Origin: Euzebya rosea
Lineage (GTDB): Bacteria; Actinomycetota; Nitriliruptoria; Euzebyales; Euzebyaceae
Direction of reading: 5' to 3'
NCBI RefSeq assembly: GCF_003073135.1
Contig: NZ_PGDQ01000019.1
Location: 30,788-94,787, forward strand
Length of the DNA: 64,000 bases
In this document: positions 8,851 to 21,294 of the stretch, in pieces
Layout of the letters: every line of letters starts with the position of its first letter
Numbering within the stretch: position 1 is the stretch's first letter
The notes under the pieces: generated by a model
Databases searched by the model: none
What the model was told of the DNA's origin: nothing
Seen by the model: only the letters and a program-made list of their open reading frames with translations
Position numbers and translations under genes: made by a program

Positions 8851-9662
8851 GCCAGACCCCGAAGGTGTCGGAGACCATCCGCGCCGCCAACGCCGACGGC
8901 CGGGCTGCGCTGGTCATCTACCTGCCTGCCGGTTACCCCGACATGGAGACCTCCCAGGAGTGCCTGGAGGCCGCGGTCGAGGGTGGTGCCGACGTGCTGG
9001 AGGTCGGCTTTCCCTACTCCGACCCGCTGATGGACGGCCCCGTCATCCAAGCCGCCAACCAGGTCGCCCTCGACGCCGGGTACACCCCCGTCGACGACGT
9101 CGCCATGTGCGACCGCCTGACCAGCCGCGTCGACGTGCCGGTGCTGGCGATGACCTACTTCAACATCGCGTGGCACTACGGCGGTGTCGAGCGCCTCGAC
9201 GGGTTCGCCGACGACTGCGCCCGGGCGGGCCTGTCGGGTGTGATCCTTCCCGACCTGCCGGCCATCGAGGGCGGCCCGTGGCAGGAGACCGCCGACCGCG
9301 TCGGACTGCAGACGGTGTTCCTCACCTCGCCCGCCTCCACCGACGAACGGATCGGTGCGGTCGCCGACCGAACCACCGGCTTCGTCTACGCCACCTCCAC
9401 CATGGGCGTGACCGGCGTGCGCGAGTCCCTGTCGGACCGTGCCGCCCCCCTCGTCGACCGCATCCGGTCGGTCACCGACAAGCCCGTGTGCGTCGGCATC
9501 GGCGTGTCCACCGCCGAGCACGCCCGTGAGGTGGCCTCGTTCGCCGACGGGGTCATCGTCGGCTCGGCAGCCGTGCGTGCGGTCACCGACGGCGGCCCGA
9601 AGGGCGTCCGCAAGCTCGTGGAGTCCCTCGCGAAGGGCGTCCGCGAGGCCGACCGGGGCTGA
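8847..9662 (+). CDS. trpA: Tryptophan synthase alpha chain
   Basis: A 271-residue TIM barrel that cleaves indole-3-glycerol phosphate to indole. The start is the ATG overlapping the trpB stop; longer readings lie inside trpB. Catalytic Glu sits in [15 protein letters not shown] near residue 50, and catalytic Asp in VILPDLPA near 130. The phosphate loops [13 protein letters not shown] and VCVGIGVST / GVIVGSAAV are intact. It is the last gene of the operon and converges on the glgB fusion with a 21-bp gap that holds no clear hairpin. Confidence 0.97.
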   Translation: MSQTPKVSETIRAANADGRAALVIYLPAGYPDMETSQECLEAAVEGGADVLEVGFPYSDPLMDGPVIQAANQVALDAGYTPVDDVAMCDRLTSRVDVPVLAMTYFNIAWHYGGVERLDGFADDCARAGLSGVILPDLPAIEGGPWQETADRVGLQTVFLTSPASTDERIGAVADRTTGFVYATSTMGVTGVRESLSDRAAPLVDRIRSVTDKPVCVGIGVSTAEHAREVASFADGVIVGSAAVRAVTDGGPKGVRKLVESLAKGVREADRG

Positions 9663-9683
9663 TCCGCCCCGGCCGCGGTGGCC

Positions 9684-12600
9684 TCAGTCCTCGGCGACGA
9701 ACCAGACGACGCCCAGCGGCGGTGCGCTGATCAGCGCCGAGGCGGGCAGGCCGTGCCACGGCTGGTCGGTTGCCTCGACCCGGCCCATGTTCCCGACGTT
9801 GCCGCCGCCGTAGATCTCGGAGTCGGTGTTGAGCGCCTCGCGCCAGCCACCCGTGTGGGGCAACCCGATCCTCAGGTCGTGCTGCGGCATCGGGGAGAGG
9901 TTGGCCACCACGGCCACCGCCGGATCCCCGTCGGCGCCGTACCGGACGAAGGCCAGCAGGTTGGCGTCGGCGTTGTTGGCGTCGATCCACTGGAAGCTGG
10001 TCGGGTCGTCGTCGCGTCGCCACAGGGCCGGCAGGTCGCGGTACGCCCGGTTGGCATCACGGACCAGGTCGCGGACACCCGCGTGTGCGCTGTCCATCAG
10101 CGACGGCCAGTCCAGCTCGCGCTCCTCCGACCACTCGCGCTCCTGGGCGATCTCGCCACCCATGAACAGCAGCTGCTTGCCGGGATGGCCCCACATCCAG
10201 CCGTACAGCGCCCGCAGGTTGGCGAACCGCTGCCAGCGGTCGCCGGGCATCTTGCCGATCAGGCTGCCCTTGCCGTGGACGACCTCGTCGTGGGACAGCG
10301 GCAGGACGAAGTGCTCGCTCCACGCGTACATCATCCCGAAGGTCAGCTGGTTGTGGTGCCAGCGCCGGTAGACCGGTTCCTTGGAGAAGTACGACAGCGT
10401 GTCGTGCATCCAGCCCATGTTCCACTTGAACCCGAACCCGAGCCCGCCGAGGTGGGTGGGACGTGACACGCCCGGCCAAGCGGTGGACTCCTCGGCGACG
10501 GTGAAGGCGTGCGGGTTGCGCTTGTAGGCGGTGGCGTTGACCTCCTGGAGCAGCTCGACGGCCTCGAGGTTCTCGCGTCCGCCGTGCTTGTTGGGCACCC
10601 ACTCGCCGGACTTGCGGGAGTAGTCGAGGTACAGCATCGACGCGACCGCGTCCACGCGCAGGCCGTCGACGTGCAGCGACTCGAGCCAGAACAGCGCCGA
10701 GGCCATCAGGAAGTTCTTGACCTCCGTACGGGCGTAGTTGAACACCAACGTGCCCCAGTCGGGGTGTTCGCCCTGGCGGGGGTCGGCGTGCTCGTACAGC
10801 TTGGTGCCGTCGTAGTTGGCCAGGGCCCACTCGTCCTTGGGGAAGTGTGCTGGCACCCAGTCCACGATCACCCCGATGCCGCGATCGTGCAGGCGGTCGA
10901 CGAGGTAGCGGAAGTCGTCGGGCGTGCCGAACCGCGAGGTCGGCGCAAAGTGCCCGGTGACCTGGTACCCCCACGAGCCACCGAAGGGATGTTCGGCGAC
11001 CGGCAGGAACTCCACGTGCGTGAACCCCATGTCGGCCACGTAGTCACCGAGCTCGTCGGCCAGCTCGCGGTAGGTCAGCGGCCGACGGCCACCCTCGCCG
11101 TCGTCGGTCCAGCGCCACGACGCAAGGTGCACCTCGTAGATCGACATGGGACCGTGCAGGTGGTCCGTCGACGGGGGCGCGGCGGTCCACTCGTACTCGC
11201 CCTTCCAGACCCGGCTCGCCGTGCCCGGGGGAACGTCGGACCACTTGGCCCACGGGTCGGCGCGCAGGACCAGGCTGCCGTCGGCGGTGACGATCTCGTA
11301 CTTGTAGTGGGCGCCGTTGGGCACGTCGGGGACGAACAGCTCCCAGATGCCCGAGGATCCCAGGGACCGCATCGGATGCAGCCGCCCGTCCCACGAGTTG
11401 AACGATCCGACGAGGCGCACCGACTGGGCGTTCGGGGCCCAGACGGCGAACGCGAACCCGTCGATGCCGTGCATCGTCCGGGGGTTGGCGCCCATCGCCG
11501 TCCACGCCTGCTCGTGCCGGCCCTCGGCCAGCAGGTGCATGTCGACCTCGCCGAGGGTGGGCTCGAAGGCGTAGGCGTCGACCAGCTCGAAGGCCTGGTC
11601 GTCGGGGTAGGTGATCCGCCATCGGTAGGTGCCGGGGTCGGGTTCGGACGTCGTGGTGGCCTGGAACAGCCCGCCCGTGACCTCCTCGGCCTGACCGGCG
11701 TCGGCGACGCCGACCAGCTCGGCGGACACCGCACCGGGACGCCAGGTCCGCACCACCCACGTGCCGTCGCCGAGCTGGTGGCGGCCCAGCAGCCGGTGCG
11801 GGTCGTGCAGCCGACCGTCACGGAGCGCCTGCACGTCCTCGCCGATGTCGGGAAGGTCCGGCTCGGCGGCGGCGGGCGCTGCGGGAGGGGCGGGTGCGGC
11901 TGTCGCCGGCGTCGTGGGGGCAGGACTGGCCTCGGGGGTGCTGGTCTCGGGGGCGCCGGCCTCGGTGGCGCCGGCCTTGCGGCCCTTCTTGGCCTTGCGG
12001 CCCTTCGACGACTCGGACGGGGTGGATGGAGTGGCCATGGTGGCTCCCAGCGGGGCGAGTGCCTGCAGGGGTATCTGCAGCCAGTCAGGACGGTTGGCGG
12101 CCTCGTAGCGGGCCTCGTACAGCAGCTTGTCCAGGACGAAGAGGTCCAGCCACGGACGGTCGACCGCACCGTAGCCATCGACGAACGCCTGCTCGGCCCG
12201 GTGTCGCCACCGGCCGGCCGCGTCCGGGTCGCCGCCAGCGCGCACGGCGGCGGCCTCGGCGTAGGCGAAGGACCGCAGCATCCCGGCGACGTCGCGCAGC
12301 GGGTGGTCGGGGCGTCGGCGTTCGCTGACGGGCCGGCCCGGTTCGCCCTCGAAGTCCAGGATCATCCAGCCGTCGTCGCCGTCGGTGATGACCTGCCCGA
12401 GGTGGAAGTCGCCGTGGATCCGCTGCAGGCGGCCCATCGTCGACGGCGTCGCGGCGCGGCGGTTGGCGACCGCGTCGACCAGGCCGCTGCCGACCTCCGG
12501 GACGGTCCGCTCGGTGGTGCGCGCGTCCTCCATCAGCCGGTTGCGCATGCGGTCGGCGTCCTCGACCGTCGACTGCCGGACCTCCAGGGTGGACGCCAGC

Positions 12601-13336
12601 GTCCGGTGCATCTCGGCGGTCAGCCGGCCGAGGTCGGCCATCCGGTCGGCGACCCCGTGGTCAGCGGTGCCGGCCGCCTCGGCGACCGCCAGCTCCCATG
12701 CGCCGTGCGAGCCGAGGACGTAGCCGGTCATGACCGCCATGGCGGTCTCGTCGGGGCCGGTGATGACGCCCAGCAGGGGAGGGGTGCCCTCGAACCCGGC
12801 CGTGGTCAAGGCCTCGGTGATCTCCACGTCGGGGTTCGGGCCGGGCTCCAGCCGGCGGATCACCTTGACCGCGACCTGTTCGCCGAGCACGACGGAGGTG
12901 TTGGACTGCTCGACCCCCATCAGCCGTTCGGTCGGCGCGGGATCCGGCGACCGGCCGACAGGTCTGGCGGTGACCGTCGCACCGGACGCGGCCGCAAGGT
13001 GCGCGCCCCGTCGGGCGCTGTCCAGCAGCGCGAGCGCTGCCCGTGGGGCCGAGACCAGCTCGGTGACAGGCACCCCGTCGACGGTGCCGAGCAGCGGCTC
13101 GGCCTGGTGCAGCCGCCGGGTCAGCACGAGCTGCCAGCTGGTCGACGGGCCGTCGTCGGCATGGTCCACGGCGACCGTCACGAGCCATGTCCGCGGGTCA
13201 CCCGCCACCCGCAGCGGGACGGCGTCGGCCACCCGGGCCGCCTCGATCGGGCGGTCCTTGGCGGCGAACCAGCGCTGGCGTGTCAGCCACGCCGTCAGGT
13301 CGGGCAGGTCGGGCAGGTCGGGACGGGTCGTGGCCA

Positions 13337-13337
<1 letters not shown>
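9684..13337 (-). CDS. Maltokinase-GlgB fusion protein
   Basis: A 1217-residue fusion. Residues about 1-440 are a maltokinase (Mak/Pep2): cap domain LTAWLTRQRWFAAKDRPIE, MGVEQSNTSVVLGEQVAVKVI, catalytic loop GDFHLGQV and metal motif DFEGEP. Residues about 441-505 are a Pro/Ala/Thr-rich linker with KGRKAKKGRKAG. Residues about 506-1217 are a full 1,4-alpha-glucan branching enzyme: CBM48-like N domain, WGYQVTGHFAPTSRFGTP, nucleophile DGLRVDAVASMLY, acid AEESTAWP and LSHDEVVHGK. It would phosphorylate maltose to the GlgE substrate and branch the polymer GlgE makes. The start is the ATG sharing one base with the treS stop (TGATG); a GTG 3 bases earlier is possible. Confidence 0.92.
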
Positions 13338-14983
<1,646 letters not shown>

Positions 14984-15035
14984 CGTCTGGTTCTGGCTCC
15001 TCTGGGTTCGGCCGGTGGTCGGTCAGCGGGGTCGG

Positions 15036-16997
15036 TCAGCGGGGTGGGCGGATCTCGAAGACGTGGAGGGGTTCACCCCAGCTCGGGTCCAGCCGTACCC
15101 AGTTGGCGTGGCTCTGCCACGTCCAGGTCTGGCCGGTCAGCAGGTCATGGACCTCGAAGGGCACCTCGCCGCCGTCGATGCCCAGCCACCACAGGTCCAG
15201 CCACGTCCATCCCTCCTGCGGGTGGTGCTGGTCGAGGTTGACGATCGTCAGCAGGACCCTCGTCCGGTCCTCGCTGGCTCGCGAGAACACCATCAGGTTG
15301 TCGTTGTCGATGTGGTGGAAGCGGATGTTGCGGATGTCGCCGAGGACGTCGCGGTGCTCGCGGCGGATCTCGTTGATGCGGGTCACGAACGGCGCGATGG
15401 AGTGGGGTGCGTCGAAGTCACGCGGTCGGTAGGCGTACTTCTCGGAGTTGAGGTACTCCTCGCTGCCGGGTCGGACCGGGACGTGCTCGAGCAGCTCGTA
15501 GCCGGAGTAGATGCCGTAGTTCGGGCTGGTCAGCGCCGCCAGCGCCAGCCGGACCTTGAACGCCGCCGGCGACCCCGACTGCAGGTACTCGTGCAGGATG
15601 TCGGGGGTGTTGGGCCAGAAGTTCGGGCGGAAGTAGTCGGCCTGGTCGGTGTGGGCCAGCTCGGTCAGGTACTCCGTCAGCTCGCCCTTGGAGTTGCGCC
15701 AGGTGAAGTAGGTGTAGGACTGCGTGAAGCCCAGCTTGGCCAGCCGCTGCATCATCACCGGGCGGGTGAAGGCCTCGGCGAGGAACAGCACGTCGGGGTG
15801 GTCGGCGTGGACCTCCGCGATCACCCACTCCCAGAACGGCAGCGCCTTGGTGTGGGGGTTGTCGACGCGGAAGATCCTGACGCCGTGACCGATCCAGAAG
15901 TCGAGGACCGCCTTGAGCTCGGCGGTCAGCCCCTCGATGTCGGGGGTGTCGAAGTCGATCGGGTAGATGTCCTGGTACTTCTTCGGCGGGTTCTCGGCGT
16001 AGGCGATGGTCCCGTCGGCGCGGTGGCGGAACCACTCGGGGTGCTCGGTCACCCATGGATGGTCGGGGGAGCACTGGATCGCGAAGTCCAGGGCGATCTC
16101 CACGCCGGCGTCCTCGGCGGCCGCCATGAAGTCGTCGAAGTCGTCGATCGTCCCGAGGTCGGGGTGGACCGACATGTGCCCGCCGTCGGGCGACCCGATG
16201 GCCCAGGGGACGCCCGGGTCGTCGGGACCGGCGTGAAGGGTGTTGTTCGGCCCCTTGCGGTGGCTGTGGCCGATCGGGTGGATCGGCGGCAGGTAGACGA
16301 CGTCGAAGCCCATGCCGGCGATGGCCGGCAGGCGCGTGGCGGCCGTGGCGAACGTGCCGCTGCGGACCCCGTCGGAGCCGACGGACCGCGGGAACATCTC
16401 GTACCACGCGCTCCAGCAGGCCCGGTCGCGGTCCACCCACAGGGGCAGCTCGGCGGTGGCCGTGGCGTCGCGCCGGTCCGGGTGCTGTCGGAGCAACTCC
16501 AGCAGCTCCGGCGACCGGGCGGCCTCCACCCGCTGGTGGACCGGCACGGCGTGGTCGCGCAGGATTGCGGCGACCTCCTTCAGCCGCGGTGGCACCGGGG
16601 CAGGGACCCCGGCCGGCGCCGCGTGGGCTTCCAGGAGCAGCGCACCCTCCTCCATCTCCCCGGAGAGGTCGGCGACCCCCGCACGGTGCTTCTTGACCAG
16701 CCCGTCCAGCCACGAGGCGTAGTGGTCGGTCCACCCGACCAGCTGGTAGACCCACGCCCCGTTGCGGTCCGGGACGAAGCGTCCCGTGAAGGCGTCGTGT
16801 TCGTGGGCGTCGAGCATCGCGACGTTCCACCGGTCGTCGTCGACCATGCGGTAGCGGACCATCGCCGCGACCTTGTCGTGGCCCTCGCGGAAGATGGTGG
16901 CGGCGACGTCGACGGGCTGGTCGACGCAGCCCTTGGCGGCGTAGCGGCCACCGTCGATGCAGGGCCGGATGTCGTCGAACTGGATGCGGTTCCTCAC
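15036..16997 (-). CDS. glgE: Alpha-1,4-glucan:maltose-1-phosphate maltosyltransferase
   Basis: A 653-residue GlgE that extends alpha-1,4-glucan with maltose units from maltose 1-phosphate. The N-terminal beta domain opens RNRIQFDDIRPCIDGGRYAAK; the catalytic domain has DFAIQCSPDHPWVTEHPEWF, nucleophile RIFRVDNPHTK, acid VLFLAEAFTRP and TYFTWRNSKGELTEYL. The C-terminal DLLTGQTWTWQSHANWVRLDP closes the fold. The open frame reaches 18344, but homology begins at residue 2 of the chosen GTG. GTG 17003 is the alternative; neither has a good ribosome site. It is the first gene of the minus-strand operon and divergent from glgP. Confidence 0.93.
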   Translation of the reverse strand: MRNRIQFDDIRPCIDGGRYAAKGCVDQPVDVAATIFREGHDKVAAMVRYRMVDDDRWNVAMLDAHEHDAFTGRFVPDRNGAWVYQLVGWTDHYASWLDGLVKKHRAGVADLSGEMEEGALLLEAHAAPAGVPAPVPPRLKEVAAILRDHAVPVHQRVEAARSPELLELLRQHPDRRDATATAELPLWVDRDRACWSAWYEMFPRSVGSDGVRSGTFATAATRLPAIAGMGFDVVYLPPIHPIGHSHRKGPNNTLHAGPDDPGVPWAIGSPDGGHMSVHPDLGTIDDFDDFMAAAEDAGVEIALDFAIQCSPDHPWVTEHPEWFRHRADGTIAYAENPPKKYQDIYPIDFDTPDIEGLTAELKAVLDFWIGHGVRIFRVDNPHTKALPFWEWVIAEVHADHPDVLFLAEAFTRPVMMQRLAKLGFTQSYTYFTWRNSKGELTEYLTELAHTDQADYFRPNFWPNTPDILHEYLQSGSPAAFKVRLALAALTSPNYGIYSGYELLEHVPVRPGSEEYLNSEKYAYRPRDFDAPHSIAPFVTRINEIRREHRDVLGDIRNIRFHHIDNDNLMVFSRASEDRTRVLLTIVNLDQHHPQEGWTWLDLWWLGIDGGEVPFEVHDLLTGQTWTWQSHANWVRLDPSWGEPLHVFEIRPPR

Positions 16998-17003
16998 AAG
17001 CAC

Positions 17004-17186
17004 GGTTGTAGAGGACGCCGACGGTGCGCGCACACGTACCGGCAATATCGCATGCCGAGCCGGGGCTCCGTCCATCCGCGTGCGGCGGCTCCGCTCGACG
17101 ACACCCGCCCGAAACCTGGAGGTGGTTCCCTGTCGCGCTGGCCGCCAGTACGCTGCGACACCCCCCGATGATGCCTGGAGCTGGAC
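17004..17186. promoter_or_regulatory. Divergent glgE/glgP promoter region
   Basis: This 183-bp gap separates two divergent glycogen operons. Toward glgE the minus strand holds an AT-rich GATATT at about 17045-17050, a -10 candidate. Toward glgP there is TACGCT at 17149-17154 with a TGGAG ribosome site 6 nt before the ATG. No operator palindrome is obvious. These boxes are pattern matches only. Confidence 0.35.
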
Positions 17187-19754
17187 ATGGTCAAAGCCGT
17201 CCGAACCTTTCGTGTGAGCCCCTCCCTCCCCGAGGAGCTCGGCCCCCTGGCCGAGCTCGCTGCCAACCTGCGCTGGGCGTGGGATCCGGCGACGCGAGAG
17301 GTGTTCAAGTGGGCCGACAAGCAGCTGTGGGAGGCCGTCGAGGGCAACCCCGTCGGGCTGCTGGGTCGGCTGGGGCGTGACCGGATGGCCGAGCTGGTGG
17401 CCGACAAGGCGTTCCTCGGGCGGCTCACGGAGGTCCGCGCGGACCTGGAGACCTACCTGACCGGGGCTCGCTGGGCACAGGCGCAGGAGCCCGCCCCACC
17501 CGGGGTGGCCTACTTCTCCGCGGAGTTCGGCATCACCGAGGTCATGCAGACCTACTCCGGCGGCCTCGGCGTGCTGGCCGGTGACCACCTGAAGGCCGCC
17601 AGCGACCTCGGCCTGCCGCTGGTCGGCATCGGCCTGCTGTACCGCCACGGCTACTTCCGCCAGCTGCTGGACCACGACGGCTGGCAGCGCGAGCAGTACC
17701 CACACGTCAATCCCCACGACCTGCCGCTCACCCGGCTGGAACGTGACGGCGAACCGTTGCTGGTCGAGGTCGACCTGCACGGTCGCACCGTGCAGGCGCA
17801 GATCTGGAAGGCCGACGTCGGTCGGGTGCCGTTGCTGCTGCTGGACACCGACGTCCCGTCCAACCACCCCGACGACCGCCTGGTCACCGACCGCCTGTAC
17901 GGCGGCGACAGCGAGCACCGCCTGCGTCAGGAGATCGTGCTGGGCATCGGCGGGGTCCGGGCCCTGTACGCCGCGATCGAGGCCGGTGCCGTCGGCGTCG
18001 AGCCCGTCATGTTCCACGCCAACGAGGGGCACGCCGGGTTCCTGCAGTTCGAGCGCATCCACCGGCTGATGAGCGACGGGGGGCTGGACTTCGACCAGGC
18101 CATCGAGACGGCTCGTGCGTCGGTGCTGTTCACCACCCACACCCCCGTGCCCGCCGGCATCGACCGGTTCCCTCGCGACCTCATGGAGCGGTACTTCTCG
18201 GGCTACGCCGACATGGTCGGCGTGTCGATGGACCGCCTGCTGGCCATCGGCCGCGAGCCCGGCGACCAGTCGGGCAGCATCTACAACATGGCGTTGATGG
18301 GCCTGCGCCTGTCCGCCGGCGCCAACGGCGTGTCGAAGCTGCACGGCCAGGTGTCGCGGGAGATGTTCAGCGACCTGTGGCCGGGGGTGGAGTCACCCGA
18401 GGTGCCGATCACCTCGATCACCAACGGCGTGCACGCCTCGACGTGGATCGGCCCGGAGATGGCCGCCGTGTACGACCGCGTGCTGCCGCCGGACTGGTCG
18501 CACAACCCCGACGCGTGGACCCTCGCTGGCGGCATCGGGGACGACCAGCTGTGGCGTGCCCGCGGCCGGGCCCGCGAACGGCTGGTCCAGACCGTCCGGG
18601 AGTGGGCGCGCGCCCAGGGTCGTCGTCGCGGCGAGAGCAACCTCGGCTGGACCGACGCGATCCTCGACCCCGAGGCGCTGACCATCGGCTTCGCACGCCG
18701 CTTCGCGACCTACAAGCGGGCGACCCTCCTGCTGAGCCAGCCCGAACGGCTGCGCGAGCTGCTGCTGTCCACCGACCGCCCCGTGCAGTTCGTGTTCGCC
18801 GGAAAGGCCCACCCCCGCGACGACGGGGGCAAGGGCCTGATCCGTGACATCGTGCACTTCAGCCGTGACCCCGAGATCCGCACCCGGCTGGTCTTCGTCG
18901 AGGACTACGACATGCGGATCGCCCGCACGATGCTGGCCGGCTCCGACGTGTGGCTGAACAACCCGCGGCGACCCCACGAGGCGAGCGGCACGAGCGGCGA
19001 GAAGTCCGTGCTCAACGGCGGGCTGCACGCCTCGGTGCTGGACGGCTGGTGGGACGAGATGTACGAGCCGTCCGTCGACGGGGTCGCCAACGGCTTCGCC
19101 ATCGGTGGCCGCGGCAACGGGTCGGACCCGGGCCATCAGGACGCCGCCGACGCCGCGTCGTTGTTCGACGTGCTGGAGCGCCAGATCGTCCCGGCCTTCT
19201 ACGACCGTACCGACGGGCAGCTGCCGCGTCGCTGGCTGGCCCACGTCCGCGCGTCGATCACGACGCTCGGCCCGAAGGTCCTCGCGACCCGCATGGTGCA
19301 GGACTACACCACCCAGCTGTACACGCCGCTGGCCCAGCGGGCGATGCGCCTGACCGCCGACGGCGGCAAGCGCGCGCTCGAGCTCGGGGCGTGGCGAGGA
19401 CGGCTGGCCACGACCTGGGACGGCATCTCCATCGAGGACGTAGAGCTGGAGAAGGCGTCGGGCACCCTCGGCGACGACCGCGACGTCGTCGTCGACGTGC
19501 GCCTGGGCGACATCTCCGCCGACGAGGTCGAGGTGCAGATCGTGCACGGCCACGTGCGCGCCGACGGCACCATCGAGGCACCCCGCGTGGCCACGCTGGA
19601 GCCCGGCGACGGCCACGACGGCTGCATCCGGTACCGCGGGACGATGTCGCTGGACATCTCCGGTGAGTACGGGCTGGCCGCACGGGTCGTCCCGCGCCAC
19701 GAGGACCTGCGCAGCTGGGCCGAGACCGGCCTGGTGACCTGGGCAGGGGAGTAG
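17187..19754 (+). CDS. glgP: Glycogen/alpha-glucan phosphorylase
   Basis: An 855-residue alpha-glucan phosphorylase of the type common in actinobacteria, with an N-terminal DUF3417-like region (LGPLAELAANLRWAWDPATREVF) absent from the E. coli MalP/GlgP type. Core motifs are VAYFSAEFGITE.MQTYSGGLGVLAGDHLKAASDLGLPL, HANEGHAGFLQFERI, FARRFATYKRATLL and the PLP/phosphate segment GTSGEKSVLNGGLHASVLDGWWDE. It releases glucose 1-phosphate from glucan, opposing the neighbouring GlgE/GlgB synthesis. ATG start with SD TGGAG. It ends in front of a repeat-rich 208-bp convergent gap. Confidence 0.95.
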   Translation: MVKAVRTFRVSPSLPEELGPLAELAANLRWAWDPATREVFKWADKQLWEAVEGNPVGLLGRLGRDRMAELVADKAFLGRLTEVRADLETYLTGARWAQAQEPAPPGVAYFSAEFGITEVMQTYSGGLGVLAGDHLKAASDLGLPLVGIGLLYRHGYFRQLLDHDGWQREQYPHVNPHDLPLTRLERDGEPLLVEVDLHGRTVQAQIWKADVGRVPLLLLDTDVPSNHPDDRLVTDRLYGGDSEHRLRQEIVLGIGGVRALYAAIEAGAVGVEPVMFHANEGHAGFLQFERIHRLMSDGGLDFDQAIETARASVLFTTHTPVPAGIDRFPRDLMERYFSGYADMVGVSMDRLLAIGREPGDQSGSIYNMALMGLRLSAGANGVSKLHGQVSREMFSDLWPGVESPEVPITSITNGVHASTWIGPEMAAVYDRVLPPDWSHNPDAWTLAGGIGDDQLWRARGRARERLVQTVREWARAQGRRRGESNLGWTDAILDPEALTIGFARRFATYKRATLLLSQPERLRELLLSTDRPVQFVFAGKAHPRDDGGKGLIRDIVHFSRDPEIRTRLVFVEDYDMRIARTMLAGSDVWLNNPRRPHEASGTSGEKSVLNGGLHASVLDGWWDEMYEPSVDGVANGFAIGGRGNGSDPGHQDAADAASLFDVLERQIVPAFYDRTDGQLPRRWLAHVRASITTLGPKVLATRMVQDYTTQLYTPLAQRAMRLTADGGKRALELGAWRGRLATTWDGISIEDVELEKASGTLGDDRDVVVDVRLGDISADEVEVQIVHGHVRADGTIEAPRVATLEPGDGHDGCIRYRGTMSLDISGEYGLAARVVPRHEDLRSWAETGLVTWAGE

Positions 19755-19780
19755 CCGCCGTCCACACGGGTGCCCGGCCC

Positions 19781-19840
19781 CACCCGGCCGTGCCCGACGC
19801 CACCCGGCCGTGCTGGACGCCACCCGGCCGTGCCCGACCC
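19781..19840. repeat. Tandem 20-bp repeat, three copies
   Basis: Three head-to-tail copies of CACCCGGCCGTGCCCGACGC at 19781, 19801 and 19821 differ at only a few positions. The preceding 20 bases (19761-19780) are a decayed fourth copy. The repeat lies immediately after glgP, in the gap between two convergent genes, and codes for nothing recognisable. Confidence 0.85.
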
Positions 19841-19892
19841 GATGTGCAGTTCGCTCGATGCGTTGGCCGAGCTGCACAACCCGGCGTCCCGC

Positions 19893-19930
19893 TCGTGCAG
19901 CTTGGCCGGGTTGGGCGCACAGCTGCACGA
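19893..19930. terminator. Inverted repeat between glgP and aldo/keto reductase genes
   Basis: TCGTGCAGCT (19893-19902) and AGCTGCACGA (19921-19930) are perfect 10-bp arms with an 18-nt loop. The loop contains GCCGGGTT, which could pair instead with AACCCGGC just upstream (19878-19885), so alternative hairpins exist. The position at a convergent gene pair suggests a bidirectional transcription end; no T-run follows. Confidence 0.45.
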
Positions 19931-19962
19931 TCCGGGGGAGGAGGGGGGCGCCGGCCGTCCCC

Positions 19963-20937
<975 letters not shown>

Positions 20938-20944
20938 GGTCGGC

Positions 20945-20950
20945 AGCGTA
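20945..20950 (-). promoter_or_regulatory. -10 box for leaderless aldo/keto reductase transcript
   Basis: On the minus strand TACGCT is followed by 7 nt and then the ATG at 20937, the classic leaderless spacing. It decides the start codon choice. Confidence 0.5.
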
Positions 20951-21022
20951 GGCCCCTCGCGAACCGTCATGCCCGAACACCGTCCCGACGAGCGTCCCGG
21001 ACACACATCCGGACAAGAGAAG

Positions 21023-21058
21023 GGCCACGGTGGACCGAGCCGATAGCCCACCGTGGCC
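21023..21058. other. Perfect 11-bp inverted repeat in a divergent gap
   Basis: GGCCACGGTGG (21023-21033) pairs perfectly with CCACCGTGGCC (21048-21058), with a 14-nt loop. It lies in the 357-bp region (20938-21294) between the divergent aldo/keto reductase and secreted propeller genes. On the minus strand it is followed by CTTCTCTTG, a weak pyrimidine tract. It could be a terminator, a regulatory hairpin in the propeller gene leader or part of a small RNA. Apart from this hairpin and the promoter for the reductase I see no gene in the 357 bp. Confidence 0.6.
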
Positions 21059-21294
21059 GTGGGGTGCACTCGTGAACGAGGACCACCGGCGAGCAAGGTA
21101 CGGGTGGTCCGTGGCCGGCAGGTGGCGCCGTCGTTTCGTGTGCGTAACAGGTTCCGGAGCGGGCTCGGTCGGGCCGTCCACCCGTACAGGGCAACGCCGG
21201 TTGCCGAGCTGCCCCCCACTTCGTGGAGGACTCCCTGCCGCCCACGACGAACAGCCGAGCACACCACAAACCACATCGACCGGGGGGAACCGCC

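Noticed and set aside
15036..18344. A 1102-residue GlgE
   Set aside because: The upstream 450 codons are antisense to glgP and unlike GlgE; homology begins at 16997.
21100..21250. Riboswitch (c-di-GMP-I or c-di-AMP) upstream of the propeller gene
   Set aside because: Short words such as AGGGCAAC and GGTTGCCG resemble fragments of known motifs, but the order and pairing of the conserved elements do not fit either class.
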